From Puia sp. (GTDB lineage Bacteria > Bacteroidota > Bacteroidia > Chitinophagales > Chitinophagaceae): 64,000 nt of DNA. The position numbers and the translations under genes were made by a program. The notes under the pieces were generated by a model. That model saw nothing but the letters and a program-made list of their open reading frames with translations, was not told the DNA's origin and made no database searches. How positions within the stretch are numbered: the stretch's first letter is position 1; each line of letters starts with the position of its first letter. The DNA lies in the NCBI GenBank assembly GCA_031292515.1, contig JARLGZ010000030.1, positions 248,001 to 312,000 of the forward strand, read 5' to 3'. This document shows, in pieces, positions 25,410 to 35,500 of this stretch.

Positions 25410-26732
25410 ATGTTTGCCTACCCCGTTCGCATAGCTTTGATTGCCGCCTTGGGCGGATTTCTCTTCGGATTCGAGACGGCCGTCATCTCCGGCGCCGAGA
25501 AGATCATCGAAAAGATGTGGTCTCTTTCCTCTTTCTGGCAGGGGTTTACGGTTTCCGCCGCCTTGCTGGGGACGATCCTGGGTTCCCTGATCGCCGGGAT
25601 TCCCGCCAAAAAGTATGGCCGCAAGAAGGTCCTCCGGGTTATCTCGGTATTTTTTATCGTCGCGGCGATCGGATGCTGTTCGGTATCGGCCTGGGTCTTT
25701 TTTATCCTTTTTCGTTTTATCGGGGGAATAGCCGTCGGGGCTTCTTCGGTGGTGGGACCGATGTATATATCGGAGATAGCCCCGGCGCACCTGCGTGGCC
25801 GTCTCGCCGGTAGTTTCCAGGTGAATATCGTGGCCGGTATCTTCGTGGCCTATCTCACCAATTTCCTGTTCGTCGGTCTCGGAGAAAATGCCTGGCGGTG
25901 GATGCTGGGAATCATGGTGGTTCCCTCCGTTCTGTTCTGGTTTTTGCTCCGGACGATCCCGGAGAGTCCCCGTTGGCTGATCCTGAATGGAAGGGACGCG
26001 GAGGCGGAGCCGGTGATGCGAAAACTCCAGGAAAAAAATGTGGCGGCGGCCATACAGGAGATCCGGGACTCCGTAAAGGGGCACCAGGAGGCTTTGTTCC
26101 AAAGACGGTATAGTAAGCCCATCCTGTATGCCGTCCTGCTTGCCATGTTCAATCAATTGTCGGGGATCAATGCCATCCTGTACTATGCTCCACGCATTTT
26201 CGAGATGGCGGGTTTTAATAAGTCCGATGCCTATCTGCAACCGATCTATATCGGGGCGGCCAACCTGTTCTTCACCCTTTTGGCGATGAGCGTCATCGAC
26301 CGGTTCGGCCGGAAGAAATTACTGCTGATCGGTTCGGCCGGGATGATCCTATTCCTGGGGCTGACGGCATTTGCCTTTGATAGCGGTGGCTCCGGCAACA
26401 AACTGATCCTGGTCTACCTGATCGGTTTTATCGCCTTCTTCGCTTTTTCACAGGGTGCGGTCATCTGGGTGTTTATTTCGGAGATTTTTCCTAATGCGGT
26501 CCGCTCCCAGGGTGGCTCCTTGGGCAGCTTCACGCATTGGATCATGGCGGCCATCATCTCCTGGACTTTTCCGGTGATTGTGGAAGGTTCTGCCAGGGGT
26601 GGGTTCTGGTCTTTCACGTTTTACAGCCTGATGATGCTGGTCCAACTGGTTTTTGTCTGGCGGGTCTTACCGGAAACGAAGGGGAGGTCTTTGGAGGAGA
26701 TTCAGAAGGAGTTGGGGATAGCGTGGTGGTGA
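25410..26732 (+). CDS. Sugar-porter family MFS transporter
   Basis: Twelve-helix inner-membrane sugar:H+ symporter of the XylE/GLUT-like sugar-porter family. Family signatures are all present: RIALIAALGGFLFGFETAVI (helix 1), GIPAKKYGRKK (loop 2–3), VGPMYISEIAPAHLRGRLAG (helix 4–5), IPESPRWL before the central loop, FNQLSGINAILYYAPRIF (helix 7, the QLSGIN sugar motif), DRFGRKKLLL and the final LPETKGRSLEEIQKELG. Length (440) is normal. It stands alone, with no isomerase or kinase beside it, so xylose, glucose or another hexose cannot be told apart. Its stop codon lies inside the start of a heptamer repeat. Confidence 0.9.
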   Translation: MFAYPVRIALIAALGGFLFGFETAVISGAEKIIEKMWSLSSFWQGFTVSAALLGTILGSLIAGIPAKKYGRKKVLRVISVFFIVAAIGCCSVSAWVFFILFRFIGGIAVGASSVVGPMYISEIAPAHLRGRLAGSFQVNIVAGIFVAYLTNFLFVGLGENAWRWMLGIMVVPSVLFWFLLRTIPESPRWLILNGRDAEAEPVMRKLQEKNVAAAIQEIRDSVKGHQEALFQRRYSKPILYAVLLAMFNQLSGINAILYYAPRIFEMAGFNKSDAYLQPIYIGAANLFFTLLAMSVIDRFGRKKLLLIGSAGMILFLGLTAFAFDSGGSGNKLILVYLIGFIAFFAFSQGAVIWVFISEIFPNAVRSQGGSLGSFTHWIMAAIISWTFPVIVEGSARGGFWSFTFYSLMMLVQLVFVWRVLPETKGRSLEEIQKELGIAWW

Positions 26733-26813
26733 GTGGTGAGTAGTGAGTGGTGAGGAGTGAGTAGTCAGTAGTGAGGAATGAGGAATGAGGAATAAGTAGT
26801 GAGGAAGTCAGCG
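26724..26813. repeat. Heptanucleotide TGAGTRG repeat, locus C
   Basis: The array begins in the last codons of the sugar-porter gene (TGG TGG TGA, so the stop codon itself belongs to the repeat) and continues for about 85 bp, drifting to GAGGAAT/TGAGGAA variants. No reading frame is visible in the gap to 26893. Confidence 0.8.
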
Positions 26814-26893
26814 GGACGAAAAAATGAGCTAAATTTGGCCTGTTTTTTAAGTGGTCAATCTGATAATTCATATAAAGTTTAAAGTTTATAAAA

Positions 26894-27325
26894 ATGCTAA
26901 AAGCCATCCTTTGCACGTTGCTGTTATTACCGGCAGGATTTTCCGTCATGGCCCAGACGAAAGACGAACAGGCGGTCACCGCGGCGGTGGAAGAACTCCG
27001 TAAAGCCCTTGTGGATCCCAGTCAAACGGTCCTGGATAGGCTGACGGCGGAAGATCTCAGTTATGGTCATTCCAATGGAAATATACAGGACAAAGCCGTA
27101 TTTATTTCGTCTTTGACGACACCCGGTCAGTTGGATTTTGTCGACATGACGCTGACGGAACAGACGGTGAAGGTAGTGGGGAATATTGCTATCGTAAGAC
27201 ATCACCTCTTCTCCAACACCAATGATGGCGGAAAGCCCGGCACCGCCAAGCTCGCCGTCCTGCAGATCTGGCAAAAGCAGAAAGGGCAATGGAAGCTGCT
27301 CGCCAGACAGGCTACCAAGATTTAG
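26894..27325 (+). CDS. Secreted NTF2-like (SnoaL/DUF4440-type) protein
   Basis: A 143-residue protein with a signal peptide (KAILCTLLLLPAGFSVMAQ) followed by a cone-shaped NTF2-like domain: AVTAAVEELRKALVDPSQTV, LTAEDLSYGHSNG, the typical VVGNIAIVRHHLFSNTND and LAVLQIWQKQKGQWKLLARQ ending. Members bind small ligands or act as isomerases, but function is not predictable from the fold. It is a single gene between the MFS gene and the SusC locus. Confidence 0.8.
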   Translation: MLKAILCTLLLLPAGFSVMAQTKDEQAVTAAVEELRKALVDPSQTVLDRLTAEDLSYGHSNGNIQDKAVFISSLTTPGQLDFVDMTLTEQTVKVVGNIAIVRHHLFSNTNDGGKPGTAKLAVLQIWQKQKGQWKLLARQATKI

Positions 27326-27691
27326 ATCTGCTCATTCAAAACAAGAGGGGGCTGACAATTCACCACCAGCCCCCGCTACGAAGATTCTTCGTGAAAAGAC
27401 ATCCCTGATGCCTGACGGGGTATCGTCCCTGACCCGGCCTTTCGGCTGGGCGAAGGCGTTTATGCCCCGGCTATAGGATCTTACGCCGTCGGATCCTCCT
27501 CCCCGCACCATTCCATTCAGCCCATTCCGGCTATCGTATTCCTGCTATTGTATTCCGGCCGTTAACGAATGAAAAACATTTAAATATTATAAATAATTTT
27601 AATTTACTTTGGTCTTCTTTAATATATTGCGTTTTAACGCATGTGAATAAGTGCATTATTTTAGAAGTTATAAAAAAAAATTACCGTATAA
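27326..27691. other. Intergenic region before the SusC gene
   Basis: No gene is visible. A hairpin (GGGGGCTG at 27347–27354 with CAGCCCCC at 27367–27374, no T-run) may end the NTF2-like transcript. The second half (27565–27736) is markedly AT-rich and holds the presumed SusC promoter. Confidence 0.4.
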
Positions 27692-27699
27692 TAGATTTG
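27692..27699 (+). promoter_or_regulatory. Candidate Bacteroidota -7 box of the susC-type gene
   Basis: TAGATTTG fits the TAnnTTTG consensus of the Bacteroidota primary sigma factor and lies 38–45 bp before the SusC start in AT-rich DNA. No clear -33 TTTG is seen at the right spacing, so the call is tentative. Confidence 0.4.
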
Positions 27700-27736
27700 T
27701 TCTAACTTCATTTAACGAATTGTTAAACTTTGCTAT

Positions 27737-30700
27737 ATGGTCAGCCAAAAACTACGCTTTCTAAGGGTGTTTACACTCCTTATTCTAACGCTTACTGCAC
27801 AAGCCGCTTTCTCACAGACAAAAACGATCACCGGAAAAATCTCAGATGACAAAGGTAACCCCGTCCAGGGCGCCACGGTGACTGCCAAAGGCACTAAAGC
27901 GGGTACTTCCACCGATGCCGGCGGATCCTTCTCCTTCAGCGTTCCGGCGGGTACGAATACGCTGGTGGTCAGTTCCGTCGGTTTTGCCGAACAGGAAGTC
28001 AGCATTACGGACAGGACGACGATCGCCGTCTCCCTGGTCTCTTCGTCCCAGTCACTCAACGACGTGGTGGTGATCGGTTACGGAACGGCCAGGAGAAAGG
28101 ACCTGACCGGGGCCGTGTCCTCCGTGCAGGCAAAAGATTTCAACCTGGGACCCGTTGCGGCGCCGGACCAGTTGCTGCAGAACAAGGTGCCCGGCGTGGA
28201 AGTGAGTACGAGCAGCGGGCAACCCGGCGGCGGTTCGACCATCAAGATCCGCGGGAACACCTCGATTCTCTCCGGGGTCAACAACCCGCTGGTCGTGCTC
28301 GACGGCGTACCGCTGGATGGCAGGGATGCGAAGCCGACCCTGAACCTCGGCGCCAACGGCCTGCCTTTCGGAACGACCCCCAATTCCAATCCGTTGTTGT
28401 ATATCAACCCGGCCGATGTGCAGCAGATAGAGATCCTGAAAGATGCTTCTTCCTCGGCTATCTATGGTTCGAGGGGGGCAAACGGCGTCATTGTGATCAC
28501 GACCAAGAAAGCTACGGCCGGACCGGTGCGTCTGGATTTCGGAACCAGTATCGGCGACAACGTCGGTTTTATGAAGACCAACGATCCGCTCAGTGCGAGC
28601 CAATACCGGGCAAATCTGCAGAAATACAACCTGACGAGCGCGGGCTATGATTCCGGGGCTTCGGTGAACCCCTTGAAATCGATCACCCAGCATACGCTGT
28701 CACAGTCTTACAACCTGGGTATCAGCGGTGGGAACGAAAACGGGAAATTCAGGGCCTCTTTTCTGGCGTCCAGCCAGCAGGGGCTTATCAAGACAACGGA
28801 TCTCGATAAATACCTGGGGACATTTGGCGGGAACTACAAATTCTTTAACAAGCGGGTGACGATCGATTTCAATTTGATCGTGGGACATACTACGCAGGAC
28901 GAGGCGCTGGTCACCAATACCCCGGGGGCGGGAGGGAACCTAATCTCCTGGGCGCTGAACTGGAACCCGACGGTGCCTTTTTATAATTCGGACGGCAGTT
29001 TCAAATCCCTGGCTTTGAATACGCCGAATCCGCTGGCGACGCTGGCGGCCTATAGCGACCGGTCGAATGTGACCACCATCCTGGGGAATATTTCGGCCAC
29101 GGTAAGACTGTTTAAGGGGCTGGATTATAAGTTCCTGTATGCCATTAATGACGGGAATGGCACGCGATATACCAATTTCGACGGCTGGATCGCGGGTATC
29201 CAGGGAATCTCCAGCCTGGGCATGGGCGCTATCTCCACCGCCAATATCACGTCGCAGACTTTTACGCATACCCTGAACTATCATGCCGATCTTTCGGATA
29301 AACTGCGGATGGATGCCGTGGTGGGTTACGAATACTGGCAGACGAACTACCGGGATCAGACCCTGCTCGGGACGGGTTTCGACATCAACAATTCGCTGGC
29401 CACGCAAGTGCCTATTTTAAATACCAGTCAGATCATCGATGCGGCCACGAGATCCGTCAGCCCGGCCAACCCTTCGGATCCCAGCGTAGAGATCCAGTCG
29501 GTCTTCGGCCGCGTGAATTTCAATCTATCCGATAAATATTATCTGACTGGTACGATGAGGGCGGATGGTTCCAGCAAATTCGGGACGAATAACCATTATG
29601 GTTATTTCCCGTCCGTCGGCGCACGATGGGTCATCAGCAATGAAGATTTTATGAAGAGCAGCGCGGTATTCAACAGCCTCGCGCTAAGAGGTTCGTGGGG
29701 GATCACCGGTACCCAGGATTTCCCGGCCGGCGCCTCAAAGGCCCAGTTCGTTTTCCCTGAAAACCAGGCCATCGCACAGACCAATGTACCCAACCCCAAC
29801 CTGAAATGGCAACAGACCAATTCGGTAGACGTGGGTGTCGACTACAGTCTGCTGGCGGGGAGGATCTTCGGTTCGATCGACTATTATCATAAGAATACGA
29901 CCAATATCATTTACGAGACGAACGCGATTCAACCGGCTCCCAGTGGAAACGAATTCATCAACCTGAATGCAAACCTCATCAACTCGGGTTTTGAATTTTT
30001 GATCGGGGCCACCATCGTCGATCACAAGGACTTCGGATGGGAGGCTGCTTTTAATATCTCTTATAACAAGAACCTCCTGAAGAACTTCAACGAGGCCCCC
30101 ATCCTGACCGGGAAAGTCAGCGGCAACGGCTTGAGCGGTACGTTTGCGGAACAGGTGGCCAACAATCAACCGGTCGACGTCTATTATATGCCCCGGTTTT
30201 ACGGATTCACCAAAACCGGGCTGGACAGCGTATCCAGCAACAGCTATTATGTTGGCGATCCCAACCCGCATGAACTGGTGGGTTTCAGCAATACTTTCCG
30301 GTATCAGAAATGGGCCTTGATCCTCAATATCGGAGGCTCCTTTGGCTACAAGGTATTCAACAATACGGCGCTGGCGATCACCAATATCGGCAATTTCGGC
30401 AGGGGACAGAACGTCAACAAGTATGCTTTTGCGGACGGGCAGTCACTCGCCAACGGAACGACGATTTCCGACAGGTGGTTGGAAAACGGCAATTTTATTA
30501 AATTGAGAAATGCCACGATCCGGTATACGCTCGGGAATATCGGGCAATACTTTAGGAACGTCAGTTTCTATGCCACCGGCACCAATCTCTTTGTCCTCAC
30601 CAAATTCCACGGTTTCGACCCGGAGGTGAATATCGACAAGAGCAATACGGACGCCAGCGGCGCCAATACCTATTCCTCCAGGAGTATGGAATTCATCCCC

Positions 30701-30748
30701 TATCCGACGCCCCGGATCATTACAGTCGGGCTGAATTTCTCATTATAA
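27737..30748 (+). CDS. SusC/RagA-type TonB-dependent outer-membrane transporter
   Basis: A 1003-residue outer-membrane importer that pairs with SusD to take up glycan fragments. In order: signal peptide (LRFLRVFTLLILTLTAQAAF), carboxypeptidase-D-regulatory-like domain (TITGKISDDKGNPVQGATVT), the SusC signature VVVIGYGTARRKDLTGAVSS, plug domain with KVPGVEVSTSSGQPGGGSTI and VLDGVPLDG, DASSSAIYGSRGANGVIVIT, and a 22-strand barrel ending MEFIPYPTPRIITVGLNFSL. There is no N-terminal anti-sigma-interaction domain, so control is not by the SusC/FecR route. It begins the unit that continues with SusD, and the two FG-GAP lipoproteins follow. The imported glycan may be a rhamnoside, judging from genes further on (inference). 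Confidence 0.95.
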   Translation: MVSQKLRFLRVFTLLILTLTAQAAFSQTKTITGKISDDKGNPVQGATVTAKGTKAGTSTDAGGSFSFSVPAGTNTLVVSSVGFAEQEVSITDRTTIAVSLVSSSQSLNDVVVIGYGTARRKDLTGAVSSVQAKDFNLGPVAAPDQLLQNKVPGVEVSTSSGQPGGGSTIKIRGNTSILSGVNNPLVVLDGVPLDGRDAKPTLNLGANGLPFGTTPNSNPLLYINPADVQQIEILKDASSSAIYGSRGANGVIVITTKKATAGPVRLDFGTSIGDNVGFMKTNDPLSASQYRANLQKYNLTSAGYDSGASVNPLKSITQHTLSQSYNLGISGGNENGKFRASFLASSQQGLIKTTDLDKYLGTFGGNYKFFNKRVTIDFNLIVGHTTQDEALVTNTPGAGGNLISWALNWNPTVPFYNSDGSFKSLALNTPNPLATLAAYSDRSNVTTILGNISATVRLFKGLDYKFLYAINDGNGTRYTNFDGWIAGIQGISSLGMGAISTANITSQTFTHTLNYHADLSDKLRMDAVVGYEYWQTNYRDQTLLGTGFDINNSLATQVPILNTSQIIDAATRSVSPANPSDPSVEIQSVFGRVNFNLSDKYYLTGTMRADGSSKFGTNNHYGYFPSVGARWVISNEDFMKSSAVFNSLALRGSWGITGTQDFPAGASKAQFVFPENQAIAQTNVPNPNLKWQQTNSVDVGVDYSLLAGRIFGSIDYYHKNTTNIIYETNAIQPAPSGNEFINLNANLINSGFEFLIGATIVDHKDFGWEAAFNISYNKNLLKNFNEAPILTGKVSGNGLSGTFAEQVANNQPVDVYYMPRFYGFTKTGLDSVSSNSYYVGDPNPHELVGFSNTFRYQKWALILNIGGSFGYKVFNNTALAITNIGNFGRGQNVNKYAFADGQSLANGTTISDRWLENGNFIKLRNATIRYTLGNIGQYFRNVSFYATGTNLFVLTKFHGFDPEVNIDKSNTDASGANTYSSRSMEFIPYPTPRIITVGLNFSL

Positions 30749-30767
30749 AACGACAAAAATTGAGTAT

Positions 30768-32429
30768 ATGCAAGTATATATGAGATCAAAATTTTCGCTT
30801 TTTGTATTGGCTGCGGTCCTGGTCGCGGCGGGCAGCTGTACAAAATTGCATGAGAACCTGACCAGCACTTTGTCCACGGCCGATGCCGATAAGTTCAGCA
30901 ACCTGTTCCTGCAGTCGGCCTATAACGATATCGGCGTGGTCTATGAAGACCCCAGCAATGTGGGTCAGCTGGAGGAATTGTCGGGCGACGAGGCGTTTAT
31001 ACCCATCCGTGGTACCGACTGGTTTGACGGAGGTTATCACGTGTCCCTGCATTTGCACAACTGGACCCGGACAAATGTACCTTTGCTGGAGACGGAGTTT
31101 ATCGCCCTGAATAAGATGAACTATGATGCCACCGCGGTACTGGGAACGAACGGTACCGCCGATCAGCTCGCTCAGGCCCGGTTTATAAGGGCGTTGTCGC
31201 TTTACCAGTTGCTGGATCTGTTCGGTCAGTATCCTTTTCGTCAGCCGGGCGATAACCTGTTATTGCCTTCCAAGGTATATTCGGGCGATTCCGCGGTCCA
31301 GTTCATCATTACCGAGTTGACCAATTCGATCGCTAACCTGAATCCGAACAATGGGGTCACCCTGGCCAACCAGGATGCCGCGCGGGCGTTGCTGATGAAG
31401 GTGTATCTGAACCGGGGGGCTTTTAACAACCGGGCCAATCCGACTTTTGCCGATGCGGATATGCAACAGGTGATCACCCTGGGGAACCAGATCCTGGCGA
31501 ACCCGAAGTATAAGTATGAGGCCAATTATTTTGACATATTCGGTCCTAAGAACTCCGCCACAACGGAGTCAATCTTCTCGCTGCCGAATCAGCTGGGGGA
31601 AAACACCGGCAGCGGTTTTTATCCGGCTATACAGAACCGTTGGTATGCCACGCTGAACTATAACCAGTATACGCCCCTGAATCCCCAGGCGGGTTGGAAC
31701 GGTTTTGCGACGATGGGTGAATTTTACAATACTTTTGGGGTTAACGGGGTCGTACCGACGCAGACCTCGGCAGACGCCAGCCTGGATGGGCGAATCGGGG
31801 GTACCGCCTATTCGGGCGTTACCGAAAAGTCGGGTCTAAAGACCGGTATCCTGATCAACCAGCAGTACAACGAAAACGGCGTGGCCGAAAAGGATAAAAT
31901 CGGGAATCTGCTGAATTTTACCAACGCGGAAGAGGTTCCGGCCTCCATCGATGTGTCTTTGTTGCCTTCGATCGAAACATCCGGCTACCGGATCCTGAAG
32001 TATATGCCCGATCTTTCGAACGATGCCACTTCTTACCAGGTGCCTGGCAATTATTTCATCCTGTTGCGGTATGCGGATGTCTTGTTGATGGTCGCCGAGG
32101 CGAAGATGCGCCAGGCCGCCGCCGACAATGGGGGCGCGCTGACGCTGGTGAACCAGTTGAGGGTTGCCAGGAACGCGACTCCGCTGACTTCGATGGCGTT
32201 GGTGAACCCGACAAATGTGTATGACCCCAATACGTTGCTGGCGGAAAGGGGACGCGAATTGTATTGGGAAAATATGAGAAGGACGGACCTGATCCGGTTT
32301 GGGGTCTGGAACATCGCCTGGAGGCTCAAGCCTGCCGATGCCGGCAACTATTATATTTTCCCCATTCCGCAGGATGACCTGAACAATAACCCCAATTTAA
32401 TCCCGAACCTGCAAGGGTCGTCGTATTAA
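30768..32429 (+). CDS. SusD/RagB-type glycan-binding lipoprotein
   Basis: Surface lipoprotein that caps the SusC barrel. The lipobox is AAGSC (Cys near residue 26), then SusD features: a tetratricopeptide-like helical scaffold (ARFIRALSLYQLLDLFGQYP and ARALLMKVYLNRGAF), LRYADVLLMVAEAKMRQ, and the C-terminal LAERGRELYWENMRRTDLIR with IFPIPQDDLNNNPNLIPN. The start at 30768 has a GAG 6 bp upstream; the ATG at 30780 is the alternative. It lies 19 bp after SusC. Confidence 0.95.
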   Translation: MQVYMRSKFSLFVLAAVLVAAGSCTKLHENLTSTLSTADADKFSNLFLQSAYNDIGVVYEDPSNVGQLEELSGDEAFIPIRGTDWFDGGYHVSLHLHNWTRTNVPLLETEFIALNKMNYDATAVLGTNGTADQLAQARFIRALSLYQLLDLFGQYPFRQPGDNLLLPSKVYSGDSAVQFIITELTNSIANLNPNNGVTLANQDAARALLMKVYLNRGAFNNRANPTFADADMQQVITLGNQILANPKYKYEANYFDIFGPKNSATTESIFSLPNQLGENTGSGFYPAIQNRWYATLNYNQYTPLNPQAGWNGFATMGEFYNTFGVNGVVPTQTSADASLDGRIGGTAYSGVTEKSGLKTGILINQQYNENGVAEKDKIGNLLNFTNAEEVPASIDVSLLPSIETSGYRILKYMPDLSNDATSYQVPGNYFILLRYADVLLMVAEAKMRQAAADNGGALTLVNQLRVARNATPLTSMALVNPTNVYDPNTLLAERGRELYWENMRRTDLIRFGVWNIAWRLKPADAGNYYIFPIPQDDLNNNPNLIPNLQGSSY

Positions 32430-32527
32430 TAAGGAATGGCTTATATGGGGAGTTGGTTTGCCTGGGGCGTATTGATTTAAAAACGTTGTATTTTCTTATT
32501 GTATATTTTTTTGAACTGCTTTTCGGG

Positions 32528-32552
32528 AAAGGTCATTACTTTGATGACCTTT
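32528..32552. terminator. Hairpin between SusD and the first FG-GAP gene
   Basis: A perfect 9-bp inverted repeat (AAAGGTCAT at 32528–32536 with ATGACCTTT at 32544–32552, 7-nt loop TACTTTG) extends by one more G–C pair. It ends 22 bp before the next start codon. With a T-rich but imperfect tail it may attenuate read-through from SusCD, or it could be an operator. Confidence 0.5.
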
Positions 32553-32574
32553 CTCCGTTTGTAAAATCCAGGTG

Positions 32575-35500
32575 ATGACAATTTTCAGGGCGTTTATCGT
32601 GTTCCTCCCTATGAGTCTTTGGATGCTTGCCTGTAAGCAAGGGTCGAAAGGGCATCCGGCGCCCCTGTTCGAGTTGGAAGAAAATACCGGGATCGATTTC
32701 AACAACCGGGTAGTGGATGGCAAAGTGGAGAACAGCTTTCTTTTCCGGAATTTCTATAATGGGGGAGGGGTGGCGATCGGGGATATCAACAATGACGGTT
32801 TGCCCGATGTATTTCTGACTTCTAATATGGGCGGCAATAAATTGTACCTGAATAAGGGGAATTTCAAGTTTGAAGACATTACGGCGCGGGCCGGTATCCT
32901 GCAGGATGATAAGTGGAATACCGGGGTCACATTTGCGGATGTCAATGGAGACGGCTGGCTGGATATCTATGTCTGTTCTTCAGGGCATATATCCGATGGG
33001 AACCGGAAAAACAAGCTCTATATAAATAACCAAGACAATACTTTCACGGAAGAGGCCGCGAAATATGGGCTCGACATTTCGGCGTATACGACGCAGGTTT
33101 CCTTTTTCGATTATGACGGCGACGGCGACCTCGATTGTTTTATGATCAATAACAGCCCGGTCCCCATCAATACTCTGAATAACGCCAACCGGCGTGACCT
33201 GCCCGATGCGGATTGGCCCGTGGCTCCGTTTCTAAAAGGCGGCGGAGATCATCTTTTCCGGAATGACAACGGTCATTTTACGGAGGTCACAAAACAGGCG
33301 GGTATCCACGGCAGCCTGATCAGTTTCGGGCTGGGCGTTTCGGTCGGAGATGTCGACGGAGACGGCTATCCGGATATTTTCGTATCGAACGATTCCTATG
33401 AGCGTGATTACCTGTATATCAACCAGCGGGATGGCACGTTTAAAGACGAACTGGAGGACTGTTTCGGCCATACGAGTTTCTCCTCGATGGGGGCCGATCT
33501 GGCGGATATCAACAACGACGGCTACCCGGAGATATTCACGACCGATATGCTTCCCGAAGACGACTACCGGCTAAAAACGCTCGGCGCTTTTGACAATATC
33601 TATCTTTATGACGCCAAGCTGAAGGCCGGGTTCTATCATCAATACATGAAAAATTGCCTGCAACTGAATAACCGGAACGGGAAGTTCCTGGACGTCGCCG
33701 ATTATAGCGGCGTGTCGGCAACCGATTGGAGTTGGGGCGCCTTGCTCTTCGATATGGATAATGACGGGTGGAATGATATTTTCGTTTGCAACGGGGTGAA
33801 CAAGGATGTGACAAATCTCGACTTCATGGATTTTTTCGCCAACGATATCATCCGGAAAATGGTGCTGACGGGCAAGAAGGACGATATCGAAGAGATCCTG
33901 AAGAAGATCCCCGTCAACCCCACGCTGCACAAGGCCTACCGGAACGAGGGCGACCTGCATTTTGCCGATATGGGCGAGACATGGGGCTTTACGCAGGCGT
34001 CTTTTGCGAATGGGGCGGCATACGGAGACCTGGATAATGACGGGGACCTGGACCTGGTGATCAACAACGAGAACGGGCCCGCCTTCGTCTATAAAAACGA
34101 AGCCCGTGAACTGAATAAAAATAATTATATAGGGGTCGTTCTGCGCGGGACGGGGAAAAATACCTTCGCTATCGGAAGTAAGATAAAAGTGTACAGGGGC
34201 GACCAGATCTTTTACCGGGAACTGATCCCCAGCAGGGGATTTCAGTCATCCATGGATTATAAACAGATCATCGGGCTGGGAAAGATCGCAGGGCCCGATT
34301 CGATGGTCATCACCTGGCCGGACGGCTCTTCGACACGGGTTGCCCACCCGGAGGTAAACACCCTTTATACGATCCGGCAGGATGAGAGAACGATCACGGC
34401 TTCGACGAATGCGGCGGTTGCGAAGGTTGTCACAGGAAATACAATTTCGGCAAAGACTGTAGATGCCGGTGTCGCCGGAAGAACCCAAAAAGTAGATTCT
34501 TCCAGGATGCTGATGCGTCCCGTGCCCGGCATTTTCGATAAACACCAGGAAGACGAAAACACCGATTTTTATTACGAGCACAACCTGCCGAAGATGCTTT
34601 CCCGGGAGGGGCCGAAGGTGGCGACGGGGGATGTGAACGGGGACGGATTGGCGGACCTGTATATTGGAGGAACGGCGGGGCATCCGGGGCAGGTATATAT
34701 CCAGACCCGGTCGGGCATTTTTGAAAAAAAGGCGGAGCCGGCATTCGACCCCTTTAGTGATTTTGAGGACGAAGCCGTGTTGCTGTTTGACGCAGATAAC
34801 GACGGAGACCTGGATCTCTTTATCGGCCCGGGGGGAAACGCGCACCCGCCTTACAGCAGGCAGATGCAGAACCGCCTCTTTAAAAACGACGGCAAAGGGA
34901 ATTTCACCCTCGACGCAGAGGCCTTCCCGCTTAATAAAGACGGCATGAATACGGCTGTAGCCGTTGCCTGTGATTTTAACGGGGACGGGTATCCGGATCT
35001 ATTTATCGGGGGCAGGAGTGAACCGCGGGCGTATGGAACGTCTCCCCGGAGTTTCCTGTTCATAAACGACGGCAAGGGACATTTTAAAGACATCGGCGCG
35101 GATAAATACCCGGATATCGCCCATATCGGGATGGTCACAGGGGCCGCCTGGGCGGACATGGTGGGGGATTCCGCGAAAGAACTGGTGATCGCCGGCGAAT
35201 GGATGGCACCGAGGATCTTCTCTTACAGGAGGGATCATTTTGAAGAAGTGAGCACCAATCTATCCGGGCTCTTCGGTTGGTGGCAGACGCTGGCGGTGAC
35301 CGACCTGGACGGAGATGGCAGACCCGACCTCGTATTGGGAAATATCGGCGAGAATTTCTACTTGCGGCCCGATTCTGCGAACCCGGTGAAACTATGGGTC
35401 GATGATTTCGATCAGAATGGCGCGATGGACAATATCATGACCCGGTCCATCGATGGCAGGGATATGCCGGTATTCCTGAAACACGAGATGGAACAACAGA

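Noticed and set aside
25410-26732. Sugar-porter gene as part of the rhamnose or GalNAc pathways
   Set aside because: It is separated from both by unrelated genes and a repeat array; no operator is shared.
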